IMG/VR virus record: IMGVR_UViG_3300025887_000150
Coordinates: 1-22,579 of that record
DNA: 22,579 nt
Direction: 5' to 3' (one strand)
Source: a virus
Made by a program: the position numbers and the translations under genes. Of the stretch, positions 6,751 through 14,539 are shown piece after piece (position 1 is the stretch's first letter; each line of letters starts with the position of its first letter). Under the pieces are notes generated by a model, which saw nothing but the letters and a program-made list of their open reading frames with translations, had not been told where the DNA came from and searched no databases.

Positions 6751-8664
6751 ATGGCTGACATTAAATCAAGATTAACGCTAGACAACAGTCAATTCCAAAA
6801 GTCAGCTAAAGCAAGTAAAACAGTAATAGCTGGCCTAGGTAAAGGACTTAGTGCTATAGGCAGTATGGGCAAAGTGGCCGCAGTAGGTATTACCGCTGCT
6901 GCCGGTGCACTAACAGCATTAGTTATAGTTAACGCAAAAGCAATTGACAGACTAGGCAAGGTTGCTAAAACAACAGGCTTTGCTGCGGACACATTACAAA
7001 AGTTCCAGTTCGCTGCTGAACAAAGTGGTGTTGGATCTGATAACGCTGCCCTCGCACTTAGGCGTTTCTCACGTCGATTAGGTGAAGCACAAAAAGGCAC
7101 TGGTGAATTATTACCAGCACTTAAAAAGCTAGGCATTTCAACCAGAGACAGTGCAGGCAACTTAAAGAGTGCTGAAAAAGTATTGTTTGAATTTGCTGAT
7201 GGTATTGGTGAAACAGAAAACGCATCAGAAGCGTTAGCATTAGCGTTTAAGGCATTCGACAGTGAAGGTGCTGAACTTGTAAATGTATTGCGTGATGGAT
7301 CCGCGGGACTTAATGAATTCTTTAATGAAGCAGAAAGACTTGGCTTTGTTTTAACACAAACAAGCATCAGTGGCGTAGAAAAGTTCAATGATGAAATGAA
7401 CAAGTTACAAACAACAATAAGTGGATTAAGCAGACAGTTCACAGCCGCACTTGCACCTATACTTGAAGATCTAACATCAAAATTCACTAACTTTATTGTG
7501 GAAACAATTGCTGCACAAGGCGGTATGGAAAATTTCGGAAAGTATTTAAAAGATCAATTCCTAGACGTTGTAAAAATGATTATTAAAGCCTTTGTTACAC
7601 TGTATAACACCATAGTGCAAATAGTAAATGGAATACAACAAGCATTAGCTATGATAGGTATAGGTGGTGAAATAGACAACATCACAGCCGCTATTGCTGA
7701 GATGAAAGAGATGTCGAACGAATCCGGCTGGTGGGCTCGATGGTCAGTTCAGACTGGTGCTGCTGCAAAGCTACTAGAAGAAAAAATGGGCGCGGCATAC
7801 TTTAACACTGATGCTAACATGGAGGAAGCAATTGGTCACTTGCAAGCCCGACTTGCTGAATTACAAGCCGGCGGTGCCACAGGCGGTAGCTTATTAAGTC
7901 CTATTAGTGCTGATCAGTTAATGTCAATGCTTAACTTTGTTGAAGGTTACAAAGAAGCAGTGCTAGAAGCAAACAAACAAGTAATGGAAGAAGTAGTTGT
8001 TACTGGTAAAAAGATAGCAGGCACATGGCTAGATACTGTTCTTGATGCATTGTTCCCAGTTGAACTAGTTGACAAGTTCTTTGAAACATACGATAATGAA
8101 GCCGCCACAACAGCAGAAAAAGTTAAAGCCGCATTCAAATTAGTAGGCGATGCTATAAACAAAGCATTACCTAACCTCAAAGAGAAATTCTCAAACAGCG
8201 GTATAGGAGACTTTGCTGGAACACTTGAAGATGGGTTTGTTAAAGCAGGACAAGTGCTTGAAGACTCATTAGCAAGTGCTATTGTATCAGGTAAATTAAG
8301 CTTCAGCAGCTTAGGTGATCACATTAAACAAGTACTTGCAAAAGCATTAGTACAGAAGCTAATCACAGGACCGTTACTAGCTATGATAGGCTTACCAGGT
8401 AGAGCAGCAGGTGGACCAGTAAGTGCTGGGCAACCATACGTGATCGGTGAAGAAGGTCCAGAGATATTTGTTCCTAAAGGATCAGGTACTATTATACCCA
8501 ATGATGCAGCAATGGGTGGCGGCGGAATGGGTGGAATGGGCGGCACACAAGTAACATACAATATAAATGCAATTGATTCTCAATCATTTGAGGCTCGCCT
8601 AGCACAAAATCCTGAGTACCTATACAACCTCACCCAAGTTGGTGCAAGGAGACAACCACGATGA
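6751..8664 (+). CDS. Tail tape measure protein
   Basis: This protein sets tail length and is ejected or threads the tube lumen. It has 637 residues, mostly helical. It starts MADIKSRLTLDNSQFQKSAK, the typical N-terminus of small tape measures (D.S.F.K). Hydrophobic stretches lie at about 36-60 (VAAVGITAAAGALTALVIV), 267-300 and 530-550. The C-terminus carries the frequent tape-measure signature GGPVSAGQPYVIGEEGPEIF then VPKGSGTIIPN (about 553-583), followed by a Gly/Met-rich stretch. At roughly 0.15 nm per residue the tail would be about 95 nm long; this is a rough family rule. Location after the chaperone cassette and before the tip genes is canonical. The 3' end overlaps the next gene by ATGA. 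Confidence 0.9.
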   Translation: MADIKSRLTLDNSQFQKSAKASKTVIAGLGKGLSAIGSMGKVAAVGITAAAGALTALVIVNAKAIDRLGKVAKTTGFAADTLQKFQFAAEQSGVGSDNAALALRRFSRRLGEAQKGTGELLPALKKLGISTRDSAGNLKSAEKVLFEFADGIGETENASEALALAFKAFDSEGAELVNVLRDGSAGLNEFFNEAERLGFVLTQTSISGVEKFNDEMNKLQTTISGLSRQFTAALAPILEDLTSKFTNFIVETIAAQGGMENFGKYLKDQFLDVVKMIIKAFVTLYNTIVQIVNGIQQALAMIGIGGEIDNITAAIAEMKEMSNESGWWARWSVQTGAAAKLLEEKMGAAYFNTDANMEEAIGHLQARLAELQAGGATGGSLLSPISADQLMSMLNFVEGYKEAVLEANKQVMEEVVVTGKKIAGTWLDTVLDALFPVELVDKFFETYDNEAATTAEKVKAAFKLVGDAINKALPNLKEKFSNSGIGDFAGTLEDGFVKAGQVLEDSLASAIVSGKLSFSSLGDHIKQVLAKALVQKLITGPLLAMIGLPGRAAGGPVSAGQPYVIGEEGPEIFVPKGSGTIIPNDAAMGGGGMGGMGGTQVTYNINAIDSQSFEARLAQNPEYLYNLTQVGARRQPR

Positions 8665-9320
8665 GCCTACAAACAATAGTAGACAATGCAACATTCGCTA
8701 CAATTAAACGCAAGAAGATTGCTGGACAAAGCATATCTAGATCAGGTAGACTACTTACATCCGAAGTTGTAAGTGCTGTACCGTATCAGTTCACAACTGG
8801 TATGCACAATGGCTTACGGTATTCGACTAGTAGAGGACTTACAGAAGATTTAAACACATTAGACGTTACTGAAGAAGCTGTGATAGACATAGGTACTACT
8901 AATACCAGCTTGGCTTACATCACAGCATATCAAGGTGATATTGATCTCGCAGAAATAGCTGACGCTACCGTAACTAGTGCATCAGCTAGTAGCTTAGTGT
9001 TAAATACTAGTCTAGTAGCAGGCAGTGGTTTTATGTTTAAGAAAGGCGATTATGTGCAACTAGGCAGTGGGTATAGATATCCTTATCAAGTAACAGCAGA
9101 CGTAGCATACAACAGTAGCAGTGTAACAGTACCACTAAGCAGACCATTTATTCCGCAGCAGGGTTATACAGTAGCCGGCAAAGGTATTGTGGTAGGTCCT
9201 GCGGTTACTTGGCGTGTTAAAATGATTAACAAACCAACTTATAGTGTTATGCCAGGAGATTTATTGCAATTCGACATGAACTTCGAATTCATTGAATTCA
9301 TTAGAAAAGAGGACACATAA
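8661..9320 (+). CDS. Distal tail / minor tail protein (first tail-tip gene)
   Basis: This 219-residue protein directly follows the tape measure, the place of lambda gpM or of Dit-type distal tail proteins. It is probably a beta-rich ring component at the end of the tube. Sequence features are strand-rich regions (FMFKKGDYVQLGSGYRYPYQ) with the SSSVTVPLSRPF pattern also met in tail hub beta-domains, and a C-terminus dense in aromatic and acidic residues (FDMNFEFIEFIRKEDT). No cysteines or enzymatic motifs are seen. It overlaps the tape measure stop (ATGA) and its own TAATG overlaps the next gene by one base, so the three are tightly coupled. The exact family was not recognised. Confidence 0.6.
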   Translation: MSLQTIVDNATFATIKRKKIAGQSISRSGRLLTSEVVSAVPYQFTTGMHNGLRYSTSRGLTEDLNTLDVTEEAVIDIGTTNTSLAYITAYQGDIDLAEIADATVTSASASSLVLNTSLVAGSGFMFKKGDYVQLGSGYRYPYQVTADVAYNSSSVTVPLSRPFIPQQGYTVAGKGIVVGPAVTWRVKMINKPTYSVMPGDLLQFDMNFEFIEFIRKEDT

Positions 9321-9952
9321 TGAGTACGCTTATACCTGAACTAAACAGTAGTAATATAAAGCATTGTTTGTTAATCGAATTGCAAATAGGTGATACTACA
9401 TATTATGTTTCAAACAGTTGGAAAGCAATAACATATAATGGTAATGTTTACAGTGAGCTTGGTGCATTTCTCAGCTTAGGTGAATTCCGCGAAGACATTA
9501 AAACAACCAACGGTGATTTAAGCATAACACTCACAGGTATCCCTGCAGGCAATGTGCGGTCTGTGTTGGAAAATCCAGTTAAAGGTGGAATTGTTAAAAT
9601 ATTCCGTGCATTCTTTGACGATAACTATGCAATAACTAATGTTTACCCTCGTTACAACGGAATAATCACCAACTACAGCATCAGTGAACAAGTCAGCTTA
9701 GCAGAAGGTGATATCACAAACAGTGTGGGTATAAGTGTTGCAAGTATTAACACTATACTAGAAAACAGAGTGACTGGACAGCGTACAGCACCTGGTGACA
9801 GAACACGGCTATATCCCGGTGATAGCACATTTGCTCGAGTGCCAATCATTAATAACACATCATTCGACTTTGGTAGAGAATACGCAGGCGGTGGCGGCTT
9901 TGGTAACGGACCCGGTAGCGGCATGAACTTCAACATCGGCAGCATAATGTAA
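9320..9952 (+). CDS. Tail hub / minor tail protein (gpL-position)
   Basis: This is a 210-residue protein of the tail tip. The N-terminus is strand-rich with TYYVSNSWKAITYNGNVYSE, a pattern common to siphovirus proteins encoded second after the tape measure. The segment TGQRTAPGDRTRLYPGDSTF followed by ARVP resembles the conserved PGD..F..VP motif of hub proteins that contact the central tip protein. The C-terminus (about residues 187-210) is a flexible Gly/Asn-rich tail. No cysteine cluster is seen, so it lacks the iron-sulphur site known for lambda gpL. Role is inferred from order and the PGD motif. Confidence 0.6.
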   Translation: MSTLIPELNSSNIKHCLLIELQIGDTTYYVSNSWKAITYNGNVYSELGAFLSLGEFREDIKTTNGDLSITLTGIPAGNVRSVLENPVKGGIVKIFRAFFDDNYAITNVYPRYNGIITNYSISEQVSLAEGDITNSVGISVASINTILENRVTGQRTAPGDRTRLYPGDSTFARVPIINNTSFDFGREYAGGGGFGNGPGSGMNFNIGSIM

Positions 9953-9976
9953 CACAACTAATACGGATTCAAAGAT

Positions 9977-10432
9977 ATGAAGATAAGACACTCAACATTA
10001 CACGATTTCGATAGAATAATGGAAATGATGATAGACTTCGCTAATAGTTCACCTTACGAAGCACACCATAACCCACAGTACGGGGACACATACGTTAGGC
10101 GTTTGTTGTGTCAGTTCATGATGAGTGGGTGTATACTACTAGCTGAGGTTGAAGGTAGGTCAGTGGGTATGCTTATAGGTGGTATTAGCCCTGATCCGTG
10201 GTTACCTGAAGTTAAGACACTACGAGAAATTGCGTGGTGGGTAGACCCAGAATACAGACAGACTAGTGCAGGATACAAGTTGTTACTAAAGTATATTGAA
10301 CTAGGTAAGAAATTACAAGAACAAAAGCTAATAGCTGGCTTCACATTAACAAACATGGAACAGTCACCTGACTTCAACTTAGAAAAACGCGGTTGGCGTC
10401 CAATAGAAAAGAATTACATTTACGAAGGATAA
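9977..10432 (+). CDS. GNAT-family N-acetyltransferase
   Basis: This 151-residue protein has a GNAT fold pattern. The first part is MKIRHSTLHDFDRIMEMMIDF (N-terminal strand and helix), the middle has a central beta pair (ILLAEVEGRSVGMLIGGI), and residues about 80-105 hold the acetyl-CoA motif A region WWVDPEYRQTSAGYKLLLKY. In motif A the usual Q/R-x-x-G-x-G/A loop reads RQTSAGY, a variant. The final part FNLEKRGWRPIEKNYIY matches the C-terminal GNAT strand (F...GW...). It transfers an acetyl group from acetyl-CoA to an amine of an unknown substrate. It is encoded between hub and tip genes and its ribosome site is weak (GGA at 9965-9967), suggesting low expression. Confidence 0.85.
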   Translation: MKIRHSTLHDFDRIMEMMIDFANSSPYEAHHNPQYGDTYVRRLLCQFMMSGCILLAEVEGRSVGMLIGGISPDPWLPEVKTLREIAWWVDPEYRQTSAGYKLLLKYIELGKKLQEQKLIAGFTLTNMEQSPDFNLEKRGWRPIEKNYIYEG

Positions 10433-10435
10433 GAT

Positions 10436-13075
10436 ATGGCAATATTTACAGCAATAGCAACAGCAATAGTTGGTGCACTTGGAATTAGTACCGCAGTAAT
10501 CTTTGGTACATTAACAGTTGCCGGACTAGCTACCAGTATTGTTGCCGCTGGTTTAATGATGGGTACTGCTAAAATACTAGGTGTATTTAAACCACCTAAT
10601 GTATCAGGCGGTAATGCAAGAGATCCAGGCGTTAAAGTACAAGTAGCACCAGGCACAGATAACAAAATACCTGTGTTTTATGGAACTAACTTAACAGGCG
10701 GTCTTATTGTTGATGCTGGTATCAGCAACCAAAATGACACAATGACATACGTTATTGTGCTGGGTGAGAAAACAGATACCGGTTCATATGCTGTAACTAA
10801 ACAATACCGAGGTGATCAGCAATTAGTATTTGGTACCGGCGCCAGCGCCCACATTGTACAATCAGTTATAGATGCTAACTCAACCGCAACTAATAAAGTT
10901 GCTGGTAAGATGAGATGCAGAATATACGCTGGTGGCACAGCCGCAGGCAATCAAATATTCCCTCTTACTAACCAAGTAGCAGCAACCACAATGCTATCAA
11001 CTATTACCGCTGCCACTAGCTATGCTGGACTGGTGTATGCAGTATTCCAAATTGATTATGATGCTGAAGAAGGACTCACAGGACTTGGGGCATACAGTGC
11101 AGAAATAACTAACACTCTCAGCGAGCCTGGTGCGGTATTAAGTGATTACTTGTTTAATGCACGTTATGGTGCTGGACTCACCGCTGATGAAGTTGATGTA
11201 GCTAGTATCGCTGAATTAACTGCTTATGCAACAGACCAAGTTGGGTACGTAGACGCATTGAACAACGCACAAACACACGATAGGTGGGCTATTAACGGGA
11301 TGATGGGCACATACAGCAGTGTATTTACTAACATTGACTTAATATGTCAAAGTTGTAGTGCATTCTTTACTTACAATCCCAAAGTAGGTAAATTTGAAGT
11401 AGTTCCTAACAGAGCAGCTACCACAGGGGAAAAGGCAGCCGCTTACATACTCACAGACGACAACATCACTGGTGCAATTGATGTAACATCAACTCAGCTG
11501 TATGCACAGTACAATGCTATTGAAGCAGAATATCCAGACGGTGCTCAACGAGATCAAACAGGCACAGTTAATGTTATTACACCACTACTTGAACGTAACA
11601 GTAACGAGCCAGATAACAAATTAACCACACGATATGCTATTGTTAATGACCCAGCTCGTGTTACAAACCTATCACAAATAGACTTACGCCAAAGCAGAAA
11701 GGACTTAGTTGTACAGCTAGATGCAGACTATGCAGCAATACAAAGTGAAGTAGGTGACATTGTTAAATTAACCAACGACACATACGGCTTTGTGGAAAAG
11801 TTATTCCGTGTTATGCGAGTTACTGAGAAAGAAGCACAAGATGGCATGTTATCAGTTAGCATGGTATTACTAGAATATGCTGATAGTGTTTACACGCACG
11901 AAGTAGTGAAAATGAACGCTCCGTTAAACCTATTAGGTATTCCAGGATGGTACACAGGCATATGGGGTAATGTTGATTACAGTAACATTGCTAATGTTGT
12001 AGGTAATGTTACTGTTGTAGATGACCCAATGAGTAATGTTGCAAACGTTATCACTGACCCAAATGTAGGTAATGTTATTGGTACTATACCAATCGGCAAT
12101 GTGACATATGGAACTGGTGGTAGTATTAACAATCCGAATGTTAACTTCCCAATAACTATACCAAGCATTCCTGACATACAACGCATCCTGGCTAACTTAA
12201 ATGTTATAGGCGGCCAAGTAGGAAATTATGTACCAGAGCCTGTAGAAATAAGACCTCCAGGAGGAAGAACATCATTTGTCCCTGGTGAAGTTGTAAATGT
12301 TACTTTACCGCAACCTGAAGTTAGACCATTAGATATTAACTTCCCAGTTGGACCACTTGCTGAAAGTTACCTTGGACAAATTGCTTTAGACTTTCAAAAC
12401 AATGCTGGTCAAGTAACAGCTAGATCTAACAGTGCTAACATCACAATGGCACCTAAAGGTGCAATTAATAGAGCAAGCATAGGTAGTGTGCAAGCAGGAT
12501 TAGGGTATGACTTCGACTTAGCAAATTTCTCTATAGCAAACAGTGATATAGTAAATGCTGAATTAGGCCAACCCGCTAGTCAGATAACACCTGCTGATAT
12601 TATTGACTTAGGTGGTATTGACTATGGTGAATTTAGTGCTGTTAACAGTATAGTACCATACGGTGGTATCATTGGAGGCACCACAGTTGCAATAGCATAT
12701 CAGCCTGTTAGACAAATAAATTACAAAGAATTTGATATAGATGCTGGAGGAAAATACACCCCAAATGCAAATGCAGCTATCATAGATATATGGAGTGGAA
12801 GCGGGATATACTCACAAGGTTTAACCACTCTAAGCACGATCACTGATAACTTTAAATACCCGGTATCTGAAGACAGAGGAAGTAGTGTTGCAGTAGCAGC
12901 AGGCTTACCCCCAGCAAGTGCAACTAAAGCGTATGTTCCTAGCACTATGTATTCAATAAATTTCGCTAACAGTAATTTAAGTAACACTGCCGCATCCAGA
13001 GGGTTTGATGTAACTAACTTAGACAAGCGTATTACTAAATCAGATATTTATATAGATATTGGAGGGTTTGGCTAA
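10436..13075 (+). CDS. Central tail tip / host specificity protein (lambda J-like)
   Basis: This large 879-residue protein probably forms the trimeric central tip that receives receptor signals and opens the tube. The first 45 residues are strongly hydrophobic (ALGISTAVIFGTLTVAGLAT), recalling the hydrophobic stretches of gpI-type assembly factors that are here joined to the tip protein. Residues about 240-480 form the J/gp27-like hub domains (DYLFNARYGAGLTADEVDV; MMGTYSSVFTNIDLICQSCS). Residues about 510-562 contain nine N-V dipeptides in spaced repeats, followed by a proline-rich linker (about 600-645). The rest is beta-rich C-terminal material. It is much shorter than lambda J (1132 aa). 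GAAGGAT (10424-10430) is the ribosome site. Confidence 0.75.
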   Translation: MAIFTAIATAIVGALGISTAVIFGTLTVAGLATSIVAAGLMMGTAKILGVFKPPNVSGGNARDPGVKVQVAPGTDNKIPVFYGTNLTGGLIVDAGISNQNDTMTYVIVLGEKTDTGSYAVTKQYRGDQQLVFGTGASAHIVQSVIDANSTATNKVAGKMRCRIYAGGTAAGNQIFPLTNQVAATTMLSTITAATSYAGLVYAVFQIDYDAEEGLTGLGAYSAEITNTLSEPGAVLSDYLFNARYGAGLTADEVDVASIAELTAYATDQVGYVDALNNAQTHDRWAINGMMGTYSSVFTNIDLICQSCSAFFTYNPKVGKFEVVPNRAATTGEKAAAYILTDDNITGAIDVTSTQLYAQYNAIEAEYPDGAQRDQTGTVNVITPLLERNSNEPDNKLTTRYAIVNDPARVTNLSQIDLRQSRKDLVVQLDADYAAIQSEVGDIVKLTNDTYGFVEKLFRVMRVTEKEAQDGMLSVSMVLLEYADSVYTHEVVKMNAPLNLLGIPGWYTGIWGNVDYSNIANVVGNVTVVDDPMSNVANVITDPNVGNVIGTIPIGNVTYGTGGSINNPNVNFPITIPSIPDIQRILANLNVIGGQVGNYVPEPVEIRPPGGRTSFVPGEVVNVTLPQPEVRPLDINFPVGPLAESYLGQIALDFQNNAGQVTARSNSANITMAPKGAINRASIGSVQAGLGYDFDLANFSIANSDIVNAELGQPASQITPADIIDLGGIDYGEFSAVNSIVPYGGIIGGTTVAIAYQPVRQINYKEFDIDAGGKYTPNANAAIIDIWSGSGIYSQGLTTLSTITDNFKYPVSEDRGSSVAVAAGLPPASATKAYVPSTMYSINFANSNLSNTAASRGFDVTNLDKRITKSDIYIDIGGFG

Positions 13076-13488
13076 TGAAAGAATATGTATTCTACAATAA
13101 TCAAAGTGGTGACATCTATCAGATTAAAAGGTTAACTGATGCTAAAGCACATCAATTGTGTGGGCTAAATGCTTCAATGCACATGAGTTGTATATTAGAA
13201 AGTGAAGTTAACGGAGCAGTGTTAAGTGCTAGAACACAAGAATTAGATTTAAGCACAACACCTATTAGTGTTAAAAAAGTTGTTATTAGGCATTCAAGTC
13301 TAAGCAACAATCTCAAAGAACAAAGAAATAGATTACTCACTGCTTGCGACTGGACAGTAGGCGTTGATTCACCACTCAGTGATGCTAAGAAAGCAGAGTG
13401 GCAAACATACAGGCAAGCTCTACGTGACTTTGAGTACAACAGTATTACACAAGATTATGGCATACCGTGGCCAGCACAACCTAGTTAA
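13075..13488 (+). CDS. Phage tail assembly chaperone-like protein (tail fibre assembly)
   Basis: This has 137 residues. The C-terminal half is the diagnostic part: RNRLLTACDWTVGVDSPLSD (about 84-103), then W..YRQALRDFEYNS and PWPAQPS at the end. The pattern (R..LL..SDWT...D..L......W..YRQALRD....WP..P) is that of the Phage_tail_APC / tail fibre assembly families, which help fibre or tip proteins fold or attach. The N-terminal half (about 1-75) is a variable domain with an exposed strand pattern and two cysteines. The ATG overlaps the stop of the J-like gene (TAATG), so the two are coupled. Whether it serves the tip or the fibre downstream is not clear. Confidence 0.7.
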   Translation: MKEYVFYNNQSGDIYQIKRLTDAKAHQLCGLNASMHMSCILESEVNGAVLSARTQELDLSTTPISVKKVVIRHSSLSNNLKEQRNRLLTACDWTVGVDSPLSDAKKAEWQTYRQALRDFEYNSITQDYGIPWPAQPS

Positions 13489-13500
13489 GGAGATATAGAT

Positions 13501-13653
13501 ATGAGATTAGATAGCATAATAATGAGAATGTATGATGGGGAAGGCAATTATATTGGTCCACCAACACGCAAATTCGTATTCAATGGTGAAGTTATAGACA
13601 TTGATGAGTATGCAGGGGAGTATAACATAGTATTACCGGACGCAGGAGAATAG
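13501..13653 (+). CDS. 50-aa small protein, paralogue of the 5486 product
   Basis: This short ORF starts MRLDSIIMRMYDGEGNYIGP and ends VLPDAGE. AAGGAGAT (13487-13494) stands 6-8 bases before the ATG, a near-ideal ribosome site overlapping the upstream stop. It matches residues 1-45 of the 5486 product: MYDGEG/NYDQAG, PTR/STR, then G...D[LI]DEYA....I.LPD, about ten identities in the last 24 aligned residues with no gaps there. The function is unknown. It is followed by a 108-base gap, so it ends the tip sub-operon. Its acidic charge and small size fit an accessory tail-assembly factor, but that is only inference. Confidence 0.75.
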   Translation: MRLDSIIMRMYDGEGNYIGPPTRKFVFNGEVIDIDEYAGEYNIVLPDAGE

Positions 13654-13761
13654 TATTCCTATAGGTTTATATCAAACATAAATTTAGCATTAGGCATAAA
13701 TAGTATTAAATTAAATTCGATAACGCCTTAGTGTTATGGTCTTATCCCACAGGAGTATAAC
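13654..13761 (+). promoter_or_regulatory. Noncoding gap before the fibre module: weak promoter and hairpin
   Basis: This 108-base AT-rich gap separates the tip sub-operon from the adsorption genes. TTAGCA then TTAAAT, 16 bases apart, is a 4/6 + 4/6 promoter-like match. ATAACGC-CTTA-GTGTTAT (13720-13737) is a 7-bp hairpin with one G-U. ACAGGAG (13748-13754) is the ribosome site of the next gene. A local promoter or processing hairpin is plausible, but neither element is strong. Confidence 0.3.
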
Positions 13762-14529
13762 ATGTCAGGTAGATTATTAGATTTCAAAAGTTATGTTGGC
13801 GGCGCAGACGCGGTAGTGGTTGAGGAAGTATTTCCGAATACCTCAAAAACATACACATACCAGTTCGGTACAGATACAACAACATGGACTTTCGGTGCAA
13901 CATATCAAACATTAGTTGCTGATGTAGTAACTTACGATAGAAACACTGGATTACCTAACTTTACAGAGACTAATATTACTGGTTTCTTTGGCAACCCTGG
14001 CGCAGTTATCCCTCTTAGCAACATTAATAATAACGGCTTAGACGGATCAGTAAATTTCACTATCCCTGCAGGCTTATACACCGGACCAATTATACCCAGT
14101 GCGAGAATAAATGTACCGATGACAGTTGTAACATTTACTTGGACTAACCCAAATGGCTCAATGCCAGATATTGTTGAATCGCACAGATGGTGCTTGATGC
14201 AACGCTGGGAAAGTAGTGTATCACCAGCAGACCCAATACTAGACCCTACTTATACTCCATTAGGCACAGGCGCATTATTAACATTCAGTGATAACAGTGC
14301 AACAGACACTAACAGAGTAGCAGGTTCGTACACTGTTACTGGATTAAGTAACAAAGAAGGTACAGGCGCAACGTTCAGTGTTGAAGTATCTGCTACTGGA
14401 GTTACAAGTGTTAATATTACCAGCAGAGGCGCTGGTTACAACGTAGGCGACACCGTAGAGTTGTTAGACGTTAACATGGGCAAAGGCGGCGGCGCAGATA
14501 TAACAATAACAGTATCAACTGTAGCTTAA
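13762..14529 (+). CDS. Phage structural protein with C-terminal beta domain
   Basis: This 255-residue beta-rich protein lies just before the giant fibre and is probably a virion protein at the base of the fibre. It has no membrane segment or signal peptide. Residues about 190-253 (GTGATFSVEVSATGVTSVNI, then GAGYNVGDTVELLD and GGGADITITV) form a small domain pattern, G.GA.F.V...G.V..V.I...G.GY.VGDT, which I recall as recurrent in phage structural proteins. The first 175 residues were not recognised. There are aromatic-rich strands (TYQFGTDTTTWTFGATYQTL) and one cysteine near residue 145. The next gene starts 10 bases after its stop. Confidence 0.6.
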   Translation: MSGRLLDFKSYVGGADAVVVEEVFPNTSKTYTYQFGTDTTTWTFGATYQTLVADVVTYDRNTGLPNFTETNITGFFGNPGAVIPLSNINNNGLDGSVNFTIPAGLYTGPIIPSARINVPMTVVTFTWTNPNGSMPDIVESHRWCLMQRWESSVSPADPILDPTYTPLGTGALLTFSDNSATDTNRVAGSYTVTGLSNKEGTGATFSVEVSATGVTSVNITSRGAGYNVGDTVELLDVNMGKGGGADITITVSTVA

Positions 14530-14539
14530 GGAGCACACT

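Noticed and set aside
6789-7487. Long open frame of 232 codons on the - strand within the tape measure gene
   Set aside because: It is a shadow of a repetitive Ala/Leu-rich gene, has no ribosome site and would be the only - strand gene.
13690-13705. T4-type late promoter (TATAAATA-like CATAAATA) before the fibre module
   Set aside because: One mismatch in an AT-rich gap, no T4-type sigma factor gene in view, and the phage is otherwise lambda-like in layout.
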